In this document: positions 1-12,214 of the stretch, one piece after another
Position numbering within the stretch: position 1 is the stretch's first letter
Layout of the letters: each line of letters opens with the position of its first letter
Origin: Colias croceus
Taxonomy: Eukaryota > Arthropoda > Insecta > Lepidoptera > Pieridae
Assembly: GCF_905220415.1 (NCBI RefSeq)
Contig: NC_059568.1
Span: 8,122,001 to 8,186,000 of the forward strand
Direction of reading: 5' to 3'
Length of the DNA: 64,000 bases
Program-made: the position numbers and the translations under genes
The notes under the pieces: model-generated
Seen by the model: the letters and a program-made list of their open reading frames with translations, nothing else
The model's database searches: none
What the model was told of the DNA's origin: nothing

Positions 1-36
1 AGAAACAGTTTAATGAATTTAGTAGTATAAAGACAA

Positions 37-300
37 ATTAGAAACAGCGCCATCTATTAAATGTTATAAAAATCAAATCAATTTACACGTTAACTATTGG
101 AAATTAATAATCAAATGACGCATATATAAATGTTGTTTGACAATATCTAGATTGACACTATAAAAAATTATGCCATTTAAGTAACTTGGGAAGAGAAACA
201 TAGCATATAGAATGTAAGTTGTATAATGTTAATTTTGTAACAGCGCCATCTATGAGATTTCGTAAAAATCAAATCAATTTACATGTTAACACTACTGAAC
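37..300. repeat. direct repeat with GCGCCATCTAT motif, two units
   Basis: Two similar stretches (about 37-105 and 233-295) share an AACAGCGCCATCTAT block followed by AAAATCAAATCAATTTAC and a GTTAAC. The GCGCCATCTA core appears again near 20868. It looks like part of an old interspersed repeat; I cannot assign a family. Nothing else is visible in the first 560 bases. Confidence 0.5.
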
Positions 301-565
301 ACAGTGTTAAAAATTAATAATTTAAGTATAATTATGTTATTTATTTATTTAACTCTTTAACCCATATCTTCCGTTCCCTATAAGATATATTTCGTGTAAA
401 TAATAAACTACATTTTTTTTAAAGTGAGGGTAGATGTTTATTATTTTAAGTAAAAATAGACACCATTATCTACAGTTAATCTAATGATTGTGTTCCAAAG
501 AGTATAATAATATATTGTTGTGTTCATTAGTTACAATTTTAAAAATCTTCGTGTTTTATAAATTT

Positions 566-760
566 ACTAGCTTACCGCCCGCGGCTTCGTCCGCTTTGTC
601 TAAAACCTAATAAATTATGTACTAAAACCTTCCTCTTGAATTAGTCTATCTATTAAAAAAACCGCATCAAAATCTGTTGCGAAGTTTTAAAGATTTAAGC
701 ATACAAAGGGATATAGGGACATAGGGACACAGAAAGCGACTTTTTTATACTATGTAGTGA
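566..760 (+). repeat. SINE-like repeat, subfamily B
   Basis: Starts ACTAGCTTACCGCCCGCGG and runs through AAACCTAATAAATTATGTAC, AAACCGCATCAAAATC and GGGACACAGAAAGCGACTTT. Near-identical bodies occur at 6163-6362, 28161-28345 (minus) and 52650-52827 (minus). It shares the CCCGCGGCTTCG head with the other subfamilies in this window but has its own body. It resembles widespread lepidopteran SINE or truncated RTE-type tails; the family name is not certain. Confidence 0.7.
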
Positions 761-1359
761 TATTTATAAAGCAATTGAATGCCATAAAACAAAAAATATC
801 AAATGCAATCTTCGTGTTTTGTGAATTTTCACCATCATGCGTTCCCACAAAAGGTAAGTTGTTGTTGTTTGTTGGTAAGTTGTTAAATGAAATGAAATGA
901 ATGATTCTTTTATTATTTTGAGGTGCATTGGGAACAGAAGTTTTTGATAAAATTTTATTTGTAAGTAGCTTTTTTTATAGATTTACAGTTAACTTTTGAT
1001 TTTTTTATTTACAGATTCAATGCTAATAAAATTATATCGCCTTTGGAAGACGATTTCTGCTGATATTTTTACTACACCACTTGAAAATTGATGATTTGAT
1101 GATAAAGACAGTAGCAGCGAGGATTAAGTGGAAATTAGTAATCATCCGCTTCGTCAATTTTTGACTGAAGTTAATGTCCAACGTCCAATGGTTCAATCAT
1201 TGGAAGTATCTCGGGAAATTTTGGAGGATATTTTTCAGGAAGGAGAGGAGGGGCAGCCAACCACATATCAAACTACTACGTTTTAGTACCGAAAAAAATG
1301 TTATTGCCAAATGAAACGTAAATTTTGCACTCACAACTTTACAAGTAATGTTTTAAGTT
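761..1359. other. no recognised gene; possible decayed coding fragment
   Basis: No gene recognised. About 1120-1286 on the plus strand reads without a stop for some 50 codons (EISNHPLRQFLTEV near its start) and ends at TAG, preceded by TA-rich sequence that could hold splice sites. It may be part of a degraded transposase, but I found no diagnostic motif. Low confidence. Confidence 0.2.
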
Positions 1360-1416
1360 ATCAGATAACCGCAAAGTCAAAATTTTATTTTTATTTTGAC
1401 TTTGCGGTTATCTGAT
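1360..1416. repeat. perfect 24-bp stem, 9-nt loop hairpin
   Basis: The 24 bases at 1360-1383 (core CAGATAACCGCAAAGTC) are exactly reverse-complemented at 1393-1416, leaving a 9-nt T-rich loop. It lies in a gene-free stretch. It could be a minimal foldback element or a small hairpin RNA source; the sequence alone does not decide. The following 1417-2330 holds AT-rich DNA in which I see nothing. Confidence 0.75.
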
Positions 1417-2478
1417 TATAATATTTATCGTTATGGCTATCGACGTACCGACCGTACTGGGATCAGAGTAGGTACATGATATACATCAGTAGTTCATCAT
1501 CCAGGATTGCTTAGAGCATTTTCACACTGAAAAAGATGTTTTCTTTGAATTGTAGTTGCTTCATTTATTTATTTTTAATCATTTTACATAATATGTTTTA
1601 TATTTTATAAATATATCATTTTCATTATTTAAGTAGATAAAATAAATTATGTAACGGTTTTATAAGAAAACACATTATATTTGTTAGGCGACGGTGATTT
1701 CTTCCAGGCAAAAGATATTCATCAGCTCAATAAAATTGAACAGTATGTTGTTATTTATTCTTTAGATTCACAATTGTAATGAGCATTTCCGCATGCAAGT
1801 TGTATCGTAGTTTAGATATATCATAGTTTTTACATATTAAAGTTCCAATAAAACCCTCAAATTTTTTAGTAGATTTGAGCAAGATAATTTGAAAAATGTG
1901 CCGTGTTAAGTATTATAGAAAAGGTTAGTACGTTGGTAATTATTATTTCTTCTTCATTTACATGTTGTTAGTAAAAATAAACTTTAACTTACAGTCAAAG
2001 TAGTCAAAGTATATTTTAACTAATACTACTTAATATCTATTATACTTATGTTCAGTATTTATCTGTATTATTATTGCTTGACAATTAATATATTTTCATG
2101 TCGTATACCAAATTATAAACATAAGTTTAATGTGTAATTAGCTGGATTTATTTTTACACACTCACAGACTTATATTTTATGTTAAATGATAAAAGAGTGT
2201 TAATATGTAGTGTAAATCATAATACATTTTTTCACAATTAAAAACTTTACTTACTCAATATGAAGACCGTTTGACAAATGATAGGGTGCATCATAATAAG
2301 ATGAACATGAGCATAAGCAATGACTAGAGTAGGGACGCGAATATTACAATTATATGAGACAAGAACGATTAATAAGTTTGTTTAATGAAAGATTAAGAAT
2401 TGAAACTATTCGGTCTCTGGAAACGTACGAATAGCGAGAGGCCCGTCTTACTGCAGACAGATTTCGTCATAGTCTTAA

Positions 2479-4018
2479 CCCCTTACCGCATACAAAGCCA
2501 TATACGGACGACGAAGTTTATGAATTTTTTATAGGCTAACTATAAACAATATCTAAAAAAACTACCTTACATCTTAAACAGCATTTCATCGAGAATTGGA
2601 ATGTAATTAATTTATACAGTGTAAATATTATCCATCAGATATATTATAGATTTAGTCTAGCGCGTGCGACGGTTTGGGTGCGCGGAAAAAACTGTGATTT
2701 TCAAATTAAGATTTCTATATCAAAAAGGTGAGTAAAGCCATGAAAAAAAATATTACTTCATTCTTTAGTCATTCTAAAATAAGGTAAAACATTTGGTTAG
2801 GTTGATTTTTTTCTTTTAATCATGTTTTTTGTACTTTTCCAAAACTGTCATATTTGGCTTCGTATGCATTCCGTCCAAAATATATTATGTCATAATATGT
2901 GGCTTGGTATGCATTCAAGGATACTTTAACTGATTGTTCCAGTATCGATCCTGGACACTTTTATCTCACTGCTAAGCATGTAAATATCATATCATCTTCA
3001 ATAAATACAGACTCATGCTATATGCCACTGTATGATTTTTAATTGGCCGTTTCAGAGCAAATACGAAAGTCAGGGAAAGCTCTTATTACCATAAGACGTA
3101 GTCGTCTCTCAAAAACTTAGAAACATCGGCTTCTCTGGAGTCTCCTCAGTATTCCTGACTCGCCAATTGCCGCAAAAAAGCTACGAAAAACTCCTGCAAG
3201 ACATCTAAATTTTTACTTTGATTCTGTACGATCTGATGGGATTAGTCATTACCGAATTTGGAAGAAGAACGCCCGACAGCTACGCCTATATTGTTCCAAT
3301 TTCGTTCCTTCACGTTATGTGAAAAATATAACGTGTTTTTATGTTATAATGACAAACGTAATATTGTTTCAAGCAATTTCACGAAGTATAAGTTGGCTGT
3401 GATTTTGGGTGTTATTTAGGTATCCACATAAAGTACTAACATTTCGCCCGCAGCCTCGCCCGCGTTTTCATAGAAAACCCCGCATAGTTCCCGTTCCCGT
3501 GGAATTTCCGGGATAAAACCTATCCTATGTGTTTAGTCCAAGTTACCCTCTATATTATGTGTGCTAAATTTCATAGAAGTCGGTTCAGTAGTATTTGCGT
3601 GAAGGAGTAACAAACAAACACATACACATAAGTCCACCCTCACAAACTTTCGCATTTATAATATTAGTAGGATAGGATTTATGTAAAGTATATGTAGTAT
3701 ATCAGTTGCCTTAGCATTCAGGATACAAGTCTAAGTTTAGTTTCGGGCTTAGCAACCGTGTGTGTGAAATTAGTCCGGAATATGTTTTTATTTTATTACT
3801 TAGTTACTTTTTTCTAATTGCATACGAAGCCATATATGACAGAAAAAATACAACAAACACTGCATACGAGTCCATATATGGCGCCGTTTCATATTTTCTA
3901 TAATATAAGTAAATAATTTTTTTTCTCAATTTGATCTCATAATGTAAGGTCTAATAAACACTTTTTTGCAAAAAAATAATTTTTATTTCATCTCCTTAAT
4001 AATTCATGCATTAAGGGG
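2479..4018. mobile_element. piggyBac-like element remnant, TTAA target duplication
   Basis: Flanked by TTAA at 2475-2478 and 4019-4022, with terminal inverted repeats beginning CCCCTTAMYGCAT. Subterminal copies of a GCATACRARGCCATATA motif occur near 2490, 2855, 2905, 3825 and 3867 in both orientations. A decayed plus-strand frame near 3200-3400 (RSDGISHYRIWKKN, then a shifted CEKYNVFLCYNDKRN) resembles the C-terminal Cys-rich region of piggyBac transposases. The TTAA site and CCC termini are classic for this superfamily. It interrupts a Helitron, so it is the younger of the two. Confidence 0.75.
3434..3674 (+). repeat. SINE-like repeat, subfamily A, inside the piggyBac-like element
   Basis: Head TTCGCCCGCAGCCTCGCCCG, body with GTTCCCGTGGAATTTCCGG and CGGTTCAGTAGTATTTGCG, tail TTTATAATATTAGTAGGAT. 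Same body as copies at 9954, 22486, 51796 (minus) and 52251. It is nested in the piggyBac-like element, so it is the youngest of this three-layer stack. Confidence 0.7.
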
Positions 4019-4800
4019 TTAATGTCTTGAGGTAAACAATCTACGAATTCGGTGGTGTGGTCTGACAAATATAAAAGTGGGTTTGCTTATAACCTCACAA
4101 TTGATTACAGATCATCTTCTGTATAGGCGATATTAACGTAGTATGTTCTTTTTGTAATGCTTTAAAGTGTAGTAAGGCGAGTCGGCTTTCGTTTGAAGAT
4201 ACACCGGAACCTTTGAAATCACTACTTTTAGAGGAACATACTGTGCAATTAGCGTTTAGCTACTATTATGTATTCTGTGGTGCAATGTAAACTGTTATTA
4301 GACAATATTCGCTCTTATAGTAGTGCGTTTCAAATGATCCTTTGGTGCTCAATAATTATCAGAAGATCCGTTCATGCTTACTTTTAAGATACAAGGTCAA
4401 GTTTACCATTTGATAGGATCCCTTTTGCCTGAAGGCCAACCTAAGTTTGTTTAAATATATTTTGTATTCGACTACAACGAATAGTGGAATACAAGAAATC
4501 AATATTTCTCAAATTTAAAACTGAACTCATTTCACAATTTTAGAACAAGTTAATTCGTATGTATGCAGTTTTAAATCGACATTAGAAGCTTTTCCTCAAG
4601 ATGGTGATATCGGCACTCAGGAACTCCCTGGACGTGTTATAACGCCCAGGCCACAGTATTACAATTTTTCCTACAGTAGGGCGACGAATGTATTTTCGCA
4701 TAGCAACGGAGGGGAACTCGCGGGGGGTCAAGTGACGCGGGCCACGTACCACAAACATGCTTAGTTTGTGGTATCGAGCGCGAAAGATAGTCATCGTGTT

Positions 4801-5256
4801 TTTAGTAAAGTTACTATGTAAACTAACGTAATTTAATACTTAGGTACATATTCTATAATGGTGTGCTCAAACTGTTAATCTACATTTAATTTAGATTATT
4901 ATTTGATACTAAGTAATGTAGAATTTAAACCACATTCATGTTTTCTTCAGATTTTAAGATTTTCTTATCAGAGTGTTCAATTTTAATGTAGTTAAATTTT
5001 ATAAGAGACAATAGGTAATTAAGAAAATTTTAAAATAAAGTGTCACGTATTTTTTTTAAACGACGAATGACGAAAAACGACCTAATCGCGGACGAAGTCG
5101 CGGGCAACAGCTAGTTTTAAAATAAATGAGCTTTTCATTTTCTTTTATCGTAAAATGTAAAACATTTAAAATTGTATATTTTGTTTGTAAATTTATTATT
5201 CATCGACCTTAGAGTGCAACAGAATAATATACAGGGAATAATAGAAAGGTGCCTTA
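4801..5256. other. no gene; repeat head fragment
   Basis: AT-rich. Only a short fragment at about 5088-5116 (GCGGACGAAGTCGCGGGCAA then CAGCTAG, minus orientation) is recognisable as the head of a SINE-like repeat. Confidence 0.4.
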
Positions 5257-5488
5257 TCTATACTAATATTATAAAGCTGAAGAGTTTGTTTTTTAGTTTG
5301 ACTGTTTGTTTGTTTGAACGCGCTAATCTCGGGAACTACATATCATATTATATACTGGTCCGATTTGAAAAATTCTTTCGGTGTTAGATAGCCCATTTAT
5401 CCTGGAAGGCTATAGGCTATAATATATCATCACTCTAAAACTAACAGGAGCGGAGCAATGCGGGTGAAACCGTGGGGAACAGCTAGTA
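5257..5488 (-). repeat. SINE-like repeat, subfamily C
   Basis: Minus orientation: tail CTATACTAATATTATAAAG at 5257, head GGAACAGCTAGT at 5488. The body contains CGCGCTAATCTCGGGAACTA, CGGTGTTAGATAG and CATCACTCTAAAACTAACAG. The same body lies in plus orientation at 9485-9625 and 50741-50936. Confidence 0.7.
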
Positions 5489-6162
5489 AGTTATAAAATA
5501 TAATAATACCAAATACTTGAATTATTATTATTTATTATTCAACTTTCTCTACATAAAACTCTACTACCTAATTTTATCAATATCATGGAGTTAATTGTAA
5601 AATATATTTTTCGTCATAGATTTTATAAGCCTATCCTATAAAGTACAGAAAATTTTCGGGATGATTTCTTAAAGCTTATTACCTAAATTGGTTTCCACTG
5701 AAAACATCGCAAAACATGCTAAATAAAACCACTAAAAACAAATCTTCAATCGACTGACCAAATTGATATTGATCGAATGACATTCGATATTGAAGTCACC
5801 TGTCACAGAATACTTCTGAAATGAATGATTTGGTTTTGATAGTAAACGTGTTCAAGTTCGTAGACGACGCCGGCGCAGTCGATGGCCGGCGGACCAATCA
5901 AATGCGGTATTGCATCAGTCCACCGATCCCATAAAGCGGCTCTAATATACGCATAGCCGTTGCCGTTGAAGACTTTTATGAGCAATTTAACAAGTATCTC
6001 GTTGCCATGGCCAGATTTGATTTATACTCGCATAACTGACGTTTACGAGACGCGTTTGTCTCTGGTATTTCACCCGCTGTAGGAGCTGAAAATGTTATCT
6101 GAGAATAGATGTTACGATAAAAGTCGATCCGTTTTAAGTAAACCGTTCATGATTTATACAAA
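5489..6162. other. intergenic; unexplained GC-rich minus-strand frame
   Basis: Mostly AT-rich. On the minus strand about 6020-5803 is open for roughly 70 codons (KVFNGNGYAYIRAALWDRW, then PPAIDCAGVVYELEHVYYQN) with GC-rich codons unlike the surroundings. No start codon, family or convincing splice pair is seen. It may be a lone exon or a decayed gene. Confidence 0.2.
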
Positions 6163-6362
6163 ACTAGCTTATCGCCCGCGGCTTCGCCCGCGGCTTCGCC
6201 CGCTTTGTCTAAAACCTAATAAATTATAATATACTAAAACCTTCCTCTTGAATCACTCTATCTATTAAAAAAACCGCATCAAAATCCGTTGCATAGTTTT
6301 AAAAATTTAAGCATACAAAGGGACATAGGGACAGAGAAAGCGACTTTGCTTTATACTACTAA
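6163..6362 (+). repeat. SINE-like repeat, subfamily B
   Basis: Head ACTAGCTTATCGCCCGCGG with an extra tandem GGCTTCGCCCGC unit. The body is as in the copy at 566 (AAACCTAATAAATTATAATA, CGCATCAAAATCCGTTGC, AGAGAAAGCGACTTTG). Confidence 0.7.
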
Positions 6363-9300
6363 TCGATAAGAAATCCATTTTTAATTTCAATTGAAAAAAT
6401 AAGCTTTGATTAATATCATAACATTATAAGCAATGATATTTAACATTTAGCTCTTTAGTCACCATAGCGTCAAACCCGATCTATCGAGACATGCGCCTCG
6501 TGTCACAATTTGTTAATGAATCGATGCACATTTTGTATATCTGTAGATATTGATTTACAAAGTGACAGGGAAATATGAAACAAAAAAATTAATGTGTTTA
6601 TTTTCTTTCTTGTTGTATTAAAAATAATTTAAAAAATAATTTTAATAAGTTTAATAGTTTTGTTAGTTAATTCAGAAATAAATAATTCTACTAGATTTAC
6701 AAGTATTTTAACTTCATTGTTAATTATGATAATTGTACATTGAAACAGATCTTGAAAAACAATAGATTAGGTACCTATGCTCAATGAATTTAACAGTGGA
6801 ATTAAAACTCTGCTTTCTGAGATACAGGCACGATACAGGTAATTACCTAGTTCAGAAGGCAGAGCAATATTGTAATGTTAGGTATATTTGAAGTTGCTAA
6901 TAAATTTTATTTTAATTATTTTTTTTAAAATAATATTTAATATAAAATTTTATGACTTCATCTCACATTTAATACTATACACAGAACAAATTGTCGCAAG
7001 GGAAATAAAAGAAACAGAAAATCAATTACGTTCATAATCATAGAAGAAAGCGCCTTCCTATCAATGAGCACCGTTAAAAACTATCGCATTCTGTAAAACA
7101 CGAGAGTAAGTTCGCGTTATCTATTCACAGTTGTACCCTCTTGCAGATTATAATTATTGGTAAGGAAAAACTTTTTCACACAAGTTGCCGCTGCGTGTTA
7201 AATCATGCTCTAGATGTGCATGTTTTTGATGAGTTTGTATATAGATACCGATCAGATTTAATCAGTTTCTCACCTCATTATAGGCTGTATTGAAGTTTAA
7301 CATACCCCTGCATGACACATAAAAGGAGTAAACCGAAAGATATGAGAACTTTGCTTTTTGCTGCACGGCTTTGAATTTAATCGTTGTTAAACTGTTTTAT
7401 AACTACTATTTATTGTTTTATTTACTTTATTTTCAAATCATAATGTATATCAGGGTTATTGAGTATTGACATAGTTATATGCACTCAACATTCAAATTAT
7501 TTCAATGTTATTCCCTCTTTAAAAAATTAAAATGGGATATATTAAAAATCGTGTATAATATTATGTAATAATTATTGCGTCATTACTATGATAGATTTAT
7601 CGTTTATCACCCAATAACATAAAAAGCGAATGCCTTCGCAGCTGGACGTAGTCAGCTGTAACTCTATATCCATACAAACTTATTGAACGATATTGTCACT
7701 TATTTTTACAAATAGAGCTGAATAATAAACTTCTTTATTAATAAATGTGATTTTTTTCTTAAACTCATCCTATAATATCCCACAATCTACATTTTTGGTA
7801 CACTTTTATGGTACCTATAAGGAATATTATCTGTCACTTTTCAAATTTAAGTTGAGGCTTTTTTTACATAGGTAGTTTTTATTGATATCTAGATGTTTTA
7901 ACAAACAAAATAGTGTCTAGAAAAATAGAAAGTTCGGCAATAAGGTTAGAAAACTTCGAGAACGCTCCTAAAGTTTTTTGGTGCTTTTTGCTAGTAACAT
8001 TGAATAATTATAATCACAGTACACGTAATCACATTTTCTCCAATCATCTATTCCCCACGCATCCTGCAGAGATGTGCCATAGAGATGTAAGCGTGACTGA
8101 TACGAGCGCAGTGATAATGCCAGCTGACTTGTGACCAGGGTGGGCTGTAAAACGTACATCAGATAGCCCAGATGGGTGACGGCCCACATCATGAGCTCGG
8201 CGCCGAAATGTAGCCGTGTACGCACGAATATCACGCTTCGAACACGTACCAAAAACCGTTTAAGATACGCAGATATAACCTCGCCAGTCCGCTCCTCTAT
8301 CCATAAAAAAGCTAGTCCACACAATTAGACATAATCAATTCCTGAATGTTTTCAAAAACTTTTTATTCAATACGAATACCACAATACTTCATGTAGATAT
8401 GGAACTGCGTTATTTTGTTGTGAGACATGATATTCAGTTTCTGTAAATAACGAGCGAAATAACACAAAATCGCGTCGGGATATTTCCACTCTAAATAGAG
8501 TTTTTTAACTTTGCTGAATGCAGAATATTAAAAATTCATTGAATAAATGGACGTGTTTATTTTTTATTAAATCCTCTCCAATGCCTACGTAATAATCTAG
8601 CAAAAATTGATTTACAATAATATTTAAACCGCTACTTGAAAGGAAATTATACTAAACAATACATAAAAAAATAAAATATAAATAAACGCTTATTATTGCC
8701 TTCAACAACCAATCAGCGACAAAACATATACAGCAGACAGATTTATCCAATTTATAAACCAATGAATATAGCAAACGACTGTACAATTTTTCGAAAAATA
8801 GCCAACGGTTGCAATAAGGTTTGTTCAAGAATCAGTAGACACTAGACATGCATTAAACAATGATATAAACCGACATCATTTGAAACGAAAATTTTGTATA
8901 AAAATATATACCGTAAAATAATATGAGAGTTATGAGAGAAAAGTCCTATCAATAATAATTACATCTTATAACATATTATTGTCAGTAATTAACGAGCATT
9001 ACAACAAAATTTGCGAATGAAAAATAAAGAATATGTTACATGCAAAACTTAACGGCGATAATATAAAATAAAGAGTATTCTTTATCTCAATAATTAGCTG
9101 TAAAAAATAATGCACACGTGTTCTTGTCGAGAACAGTGTGAAATATTAAATTATTTAAATTAATTACTCCACATAAAGAACGGATAATATTTAACAAACA
9201 ATCATAATACTTTTCCGTGGAAACGTGCTAATAAAAGGTTTTATTGGCGGATTAAAAAGTTTATCTGCAATGTTAATTTACTAAAAATGGTCCAGAATTG

Positions 9301-9484
9301 TTTTTTGAACATTGTAACATTAATCGGGTTTATTGGTGTTACACTGAAAGTGTTATTTTATATTTTGCTTTTTAACATTTGGAAACGATATTTATGGGAT
9401 ACTAATAAGATAATATGATTCATTTTCACATGTTCCTACCGATAAGTTTCGAGCTCTACATCACAACGCACCTATAGGAGTGCG
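6363..9484. other. gene-poor AT-rich DNA with one unexplained frame
   Basis: No gene recognised. The only notable stretch is 7968-8324 on the minus strand, open for 118 codons with a hydrophobic centre (MMWAVTHLGYLMYVLQPTLV). A neighbouring frame reads AGIITALVSVTLTSLWH, so a membrane-protein exon with a frameshift is conceivable. It is GC-richer than its surroundings and lacks identified partner exons. It may relate to the minus-strand frame at 5803-6020, but this is speculation. Confidence 0.2.
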
Positions 9485-9625
9485 ACTAGCTGTGCCCCGC
9501 GGTTTTACCCGCATTGCTCCGCTGCTGTTGGTCTTAGCGTGATGATATAATATATCATATAGCCTTACTTTTATAAATGTCAAAAATTATTATTAAAAAA
9601 TCTTCAGCTTTATAATATTATATAC
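9485..9625 (+). repeat. SINE-like repeat, subfamily C, truncated
   Basis: Head ACTAGCTGTGCCCCGCGG, then TTGCTCCGCTGCTGTTGG and GCGTGATGATATAATATA, tail CTTTATAATATTATA. The middle, with the target-binding consensus seen in the other C copies, is deleted. Confidence 0.6.
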
Positions 9626-9953
9626 CATAGATTGTATTTACTTTCATAGGGTTTCACGTCAATAATATTCCATAGAAGCGAATAGCAATACTACGTTTTA
9701 CATTGTTATCAACATCGCTATGTTAAACGTTGCTTGACTATCTCAAAGTCCGTAGTTCTCTGTGTAATGTAGACAACTGCTTTGTCCGGCGAGTTTCACA
9801 AAGCTTACCTCGTTCAAATATTTAGGGAATTGTTTCAATGCTATGACCCGAAATATGACAGTATTTAATACAAATTTGGCGAGAAATGTACAGTTTCCTG
9901 TTGGCCTATACGTTTTATATATTGAACAAACATTAAAAAAATTATATTTAAAA

Positions 9954-10180
9954 CTAGCTTTTCGCCCGCGGCTTCACCCGCGTTTTCAAAGAAAAACCCG
10001 CATAGTTCCCGTTCCCGTGGGATTTCCGGGATAACACCTATCCTATGTGTTGATCCAAGTTACCCACTATATGTGTGCTAAATTTCATTGTAATCGGTTC
10101 AGTAGTATTTGCGTGAAAGAGTAAAAACACACACACATCTTCACAAATATTCGCATTTATAATATTAAGTAAGATAGGAT
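9954..10180 (+). repeat. SINE-like repeat, subfamily A
   Basis: Head ACTAGCTTTTCGCCCGCGG, body CCGTTCCCGTGGGATTTCC, CAAGTTACCCACTATATGTG, TCGGTTCAGTAGTATTTGCG, tail TTCGCATTTATAATATTAAG. One of the most complete copies in the window. Confidence 0.75.
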
Positions 10181-10590
10181 AGGATGAACCGACAAATTAA
10201 ATTTGCTCTTATTATCGACTATCATAATATGCAGTAGTTTGGCTTTAATTAGATAATGATTATTTTGTAACTAACGACGGATAGGTATCAAATACAATTT
10301 TTATCGTATAATTCATTTGAATGGTAATTCTTTTTCAAAAATTGTTTCCTTAACTTTTTGTACCTATTATTTATCTTATTAACCATATCATAAACATTTA
10401 TTGTAAATAACACTAATTCCCAATCTGTAATTATGTTCATGAATCTGCTTAATTATGATGATCCTTTTTAAATACAGTCGACAGCATTACTCGATTCGAT
10501 GGCGCTTTTTACGTTATCTTTGTAAAGTGCTTAGAAATAACAATAAAAGCTTCCTACGCTAAAAGCTGTGATTACATTCTGCGATATATA

Positions 10591-11464
10591 TGTCGTGGTC
10601 ATATCGTATATTTGATCATTTCATGATATGAGTGGCCATTTCACGAAATGGTCGCATATCGTGAAATGGCCAACATAGTTTGATCAGATCGTTAAATCGT
10701 CAACGTTTCACGATTTGGTCATCCACATTTGGCCAGATCGTATAAAATATAAAGAGTCCATAAAATATTAAAAAAATTCAGAATAACTATATTCTAAAAA
10801 CTTGTTTAATGTCACTTAAGTTAGTGCCGCGGCAGCGGCCGGCGAATGCCAGAAGCGAATCGTTTTTGCAATAAAAAACAGTTAGGTTAGGTTAGGTTAG
10901 ACTTCGATAAACAACGCACGAGCCGAGCGAGCAAAGCGAGCGTGCCGCGGCAGCGGCCGGCGAGTGCCAGAAGCGGATCGCTTTTTAAAAAACAAACAAT
11001 TATAATAATATAGTAGTAGTTTCTTAAATTATTGTATTTAAGTCGCATTTTTTCTTAAATACATATAAGATATCCACATTTTCCATAGTACTCGTACCTC
11101 TTCGTCGTAAATTCTTTGCTATGACTTTCTTCATAATATTGTTATTAAACGAATTATGAAGTTTTTAACTGCGAATAATTTAGTTTTCGCCAGCGGCCGC
11201 CATCTTATCACATAAACACAGAGCTTGCAGCGCCTCTACCAACGATTAATGTAACTATTTTACGATATGATCAAATAATTTTGATCATTTCATGAAAAAA
11301 CCGTGCGTTAATTGGCCATATCGTGAAACGATTTCTTATCATTGATCTGCCCAAACCACATCATGATGTGGCCAAACTAAATTGGCCATTTCACGATATG
11401 CGACCATTTCGTGAAATGGCCACTCATATCATGAAATGATCAAATCTACGATATGACCACGACA
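10591..11464. mobile_element. TIR DNA element, copy 1 (874 bp), 4-bp TATA duplication
   Basis: Starts TGTCGTGGTCATATCGTA and ends with its inverse, CCACGACA. The flanking TATA is duplicated (10587-10590 and 11465-11468). Both ends carry arrays of short palindromic modules of the type CATTTCRYGAAATGG. The interior has two copies of a GCGGCAGCGGCCGGCGA block (about 10829 and 10942), a four-unit TTAGG run near 10885, and no open frame. A second copy lies in inverted orientation in importin-7 intron 7 (48382-49385). Non-autonomous; superfamily not assigned. Confidence 0.8.
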
Positions 11465-12214
11465 TATACAAACAGCTCGCTTACATCATTGCATCAAACG
11501 AAGTCAATTTCGGTAGTAAATAGGACTCAAGCGCGATTAAATATTCTCTAAACCCGATATTCGATAAACATTCATTAGAACATTACCAACAGATGCAAAT
11601 CACGAATTTAATAAGCGCTCGATACAGTGTGAAGACGCAATTAATGCTTACAAATTCATTGGAAATAAACTAATCGTTCTATCGATAGATTCTTAATAGA
11701 ATGAGCATTTATTCCGATATATTTTTATTCGGTTTTTTTACTCACTTACTTTCATAATAATAACAAGTTATATGCCCATTTCTGTACATAATTATTATTG
11801 AATAAACGAAAGAGATTTAACGCACCATTGGTGGTATCAATCAAGGGCAATTTACTCACTTGTGTTGTTTATCGAATTATATATAATTTCATTTTAATTG
11901 ATGTAATAACTTTAATATTTGTAGTTAAAAAATTGTTCATAATGCCGGCACTACACATAGGCCAACGCGTTGGCGAGCGCGTTGGCACATGCACTTGTCC
12001 AATGTGTAGAACGGGCGTTCGCGCGCTGGTGGTAGGTATTTGAACGTTGGCCAGCGCGCTTGCGAGCTTGCCGCGCGGTGTCGGAAACATCAAAGGACAC
12101 TTGTCGCAAGCTTGGCGCACCATCCACACATTGGCCGCGCGATCAGTTTGACTGTAGCAGCGATCAGGAGTGCACGTTTTTTTCTTGCGGCGAATTAACA
12201 CCTAACTTGACAAA

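Larger units (their letters stand above)
2340..4800 (+). mobile_element. degenerate Helitron, split by a piggyBac-like insertion
   Basis: Plus-strand fragments match the Rep-helicase protein of Helitrons. Left of the insertion (2340-2474) a basic repeat ends in REARLTADRFRHS. To the right are CSFCNALK and PEPLKSLL (about 4150-4230), NIRSYSSAFQM (about 4300-4340), FKIQGQVYHLIGSLLP (about 4383-4430) and QVNSYVCSFKSTLEAFPQDG (about 4545-4610). Order and content fit the N-terminal zinc-finger-like region and the helitron helicase-like domain. Stops and frameshifts show that it is dead. Helitron termini were not identified. The antisense open frame at 4582-4794 is a shadow of this element. Confidence 0.75.

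Noticed and set aside
4582..4794. 70-codon open frame on the minus strand
   Set aside because: It is antisense to recognisable Helitron protein fragments on the plus strand.
10885..10905. Telomere end or internal telomere tract
   Set aside because: Only four TTAGG units, inside a transposon and surrounded by single-copy DNA.
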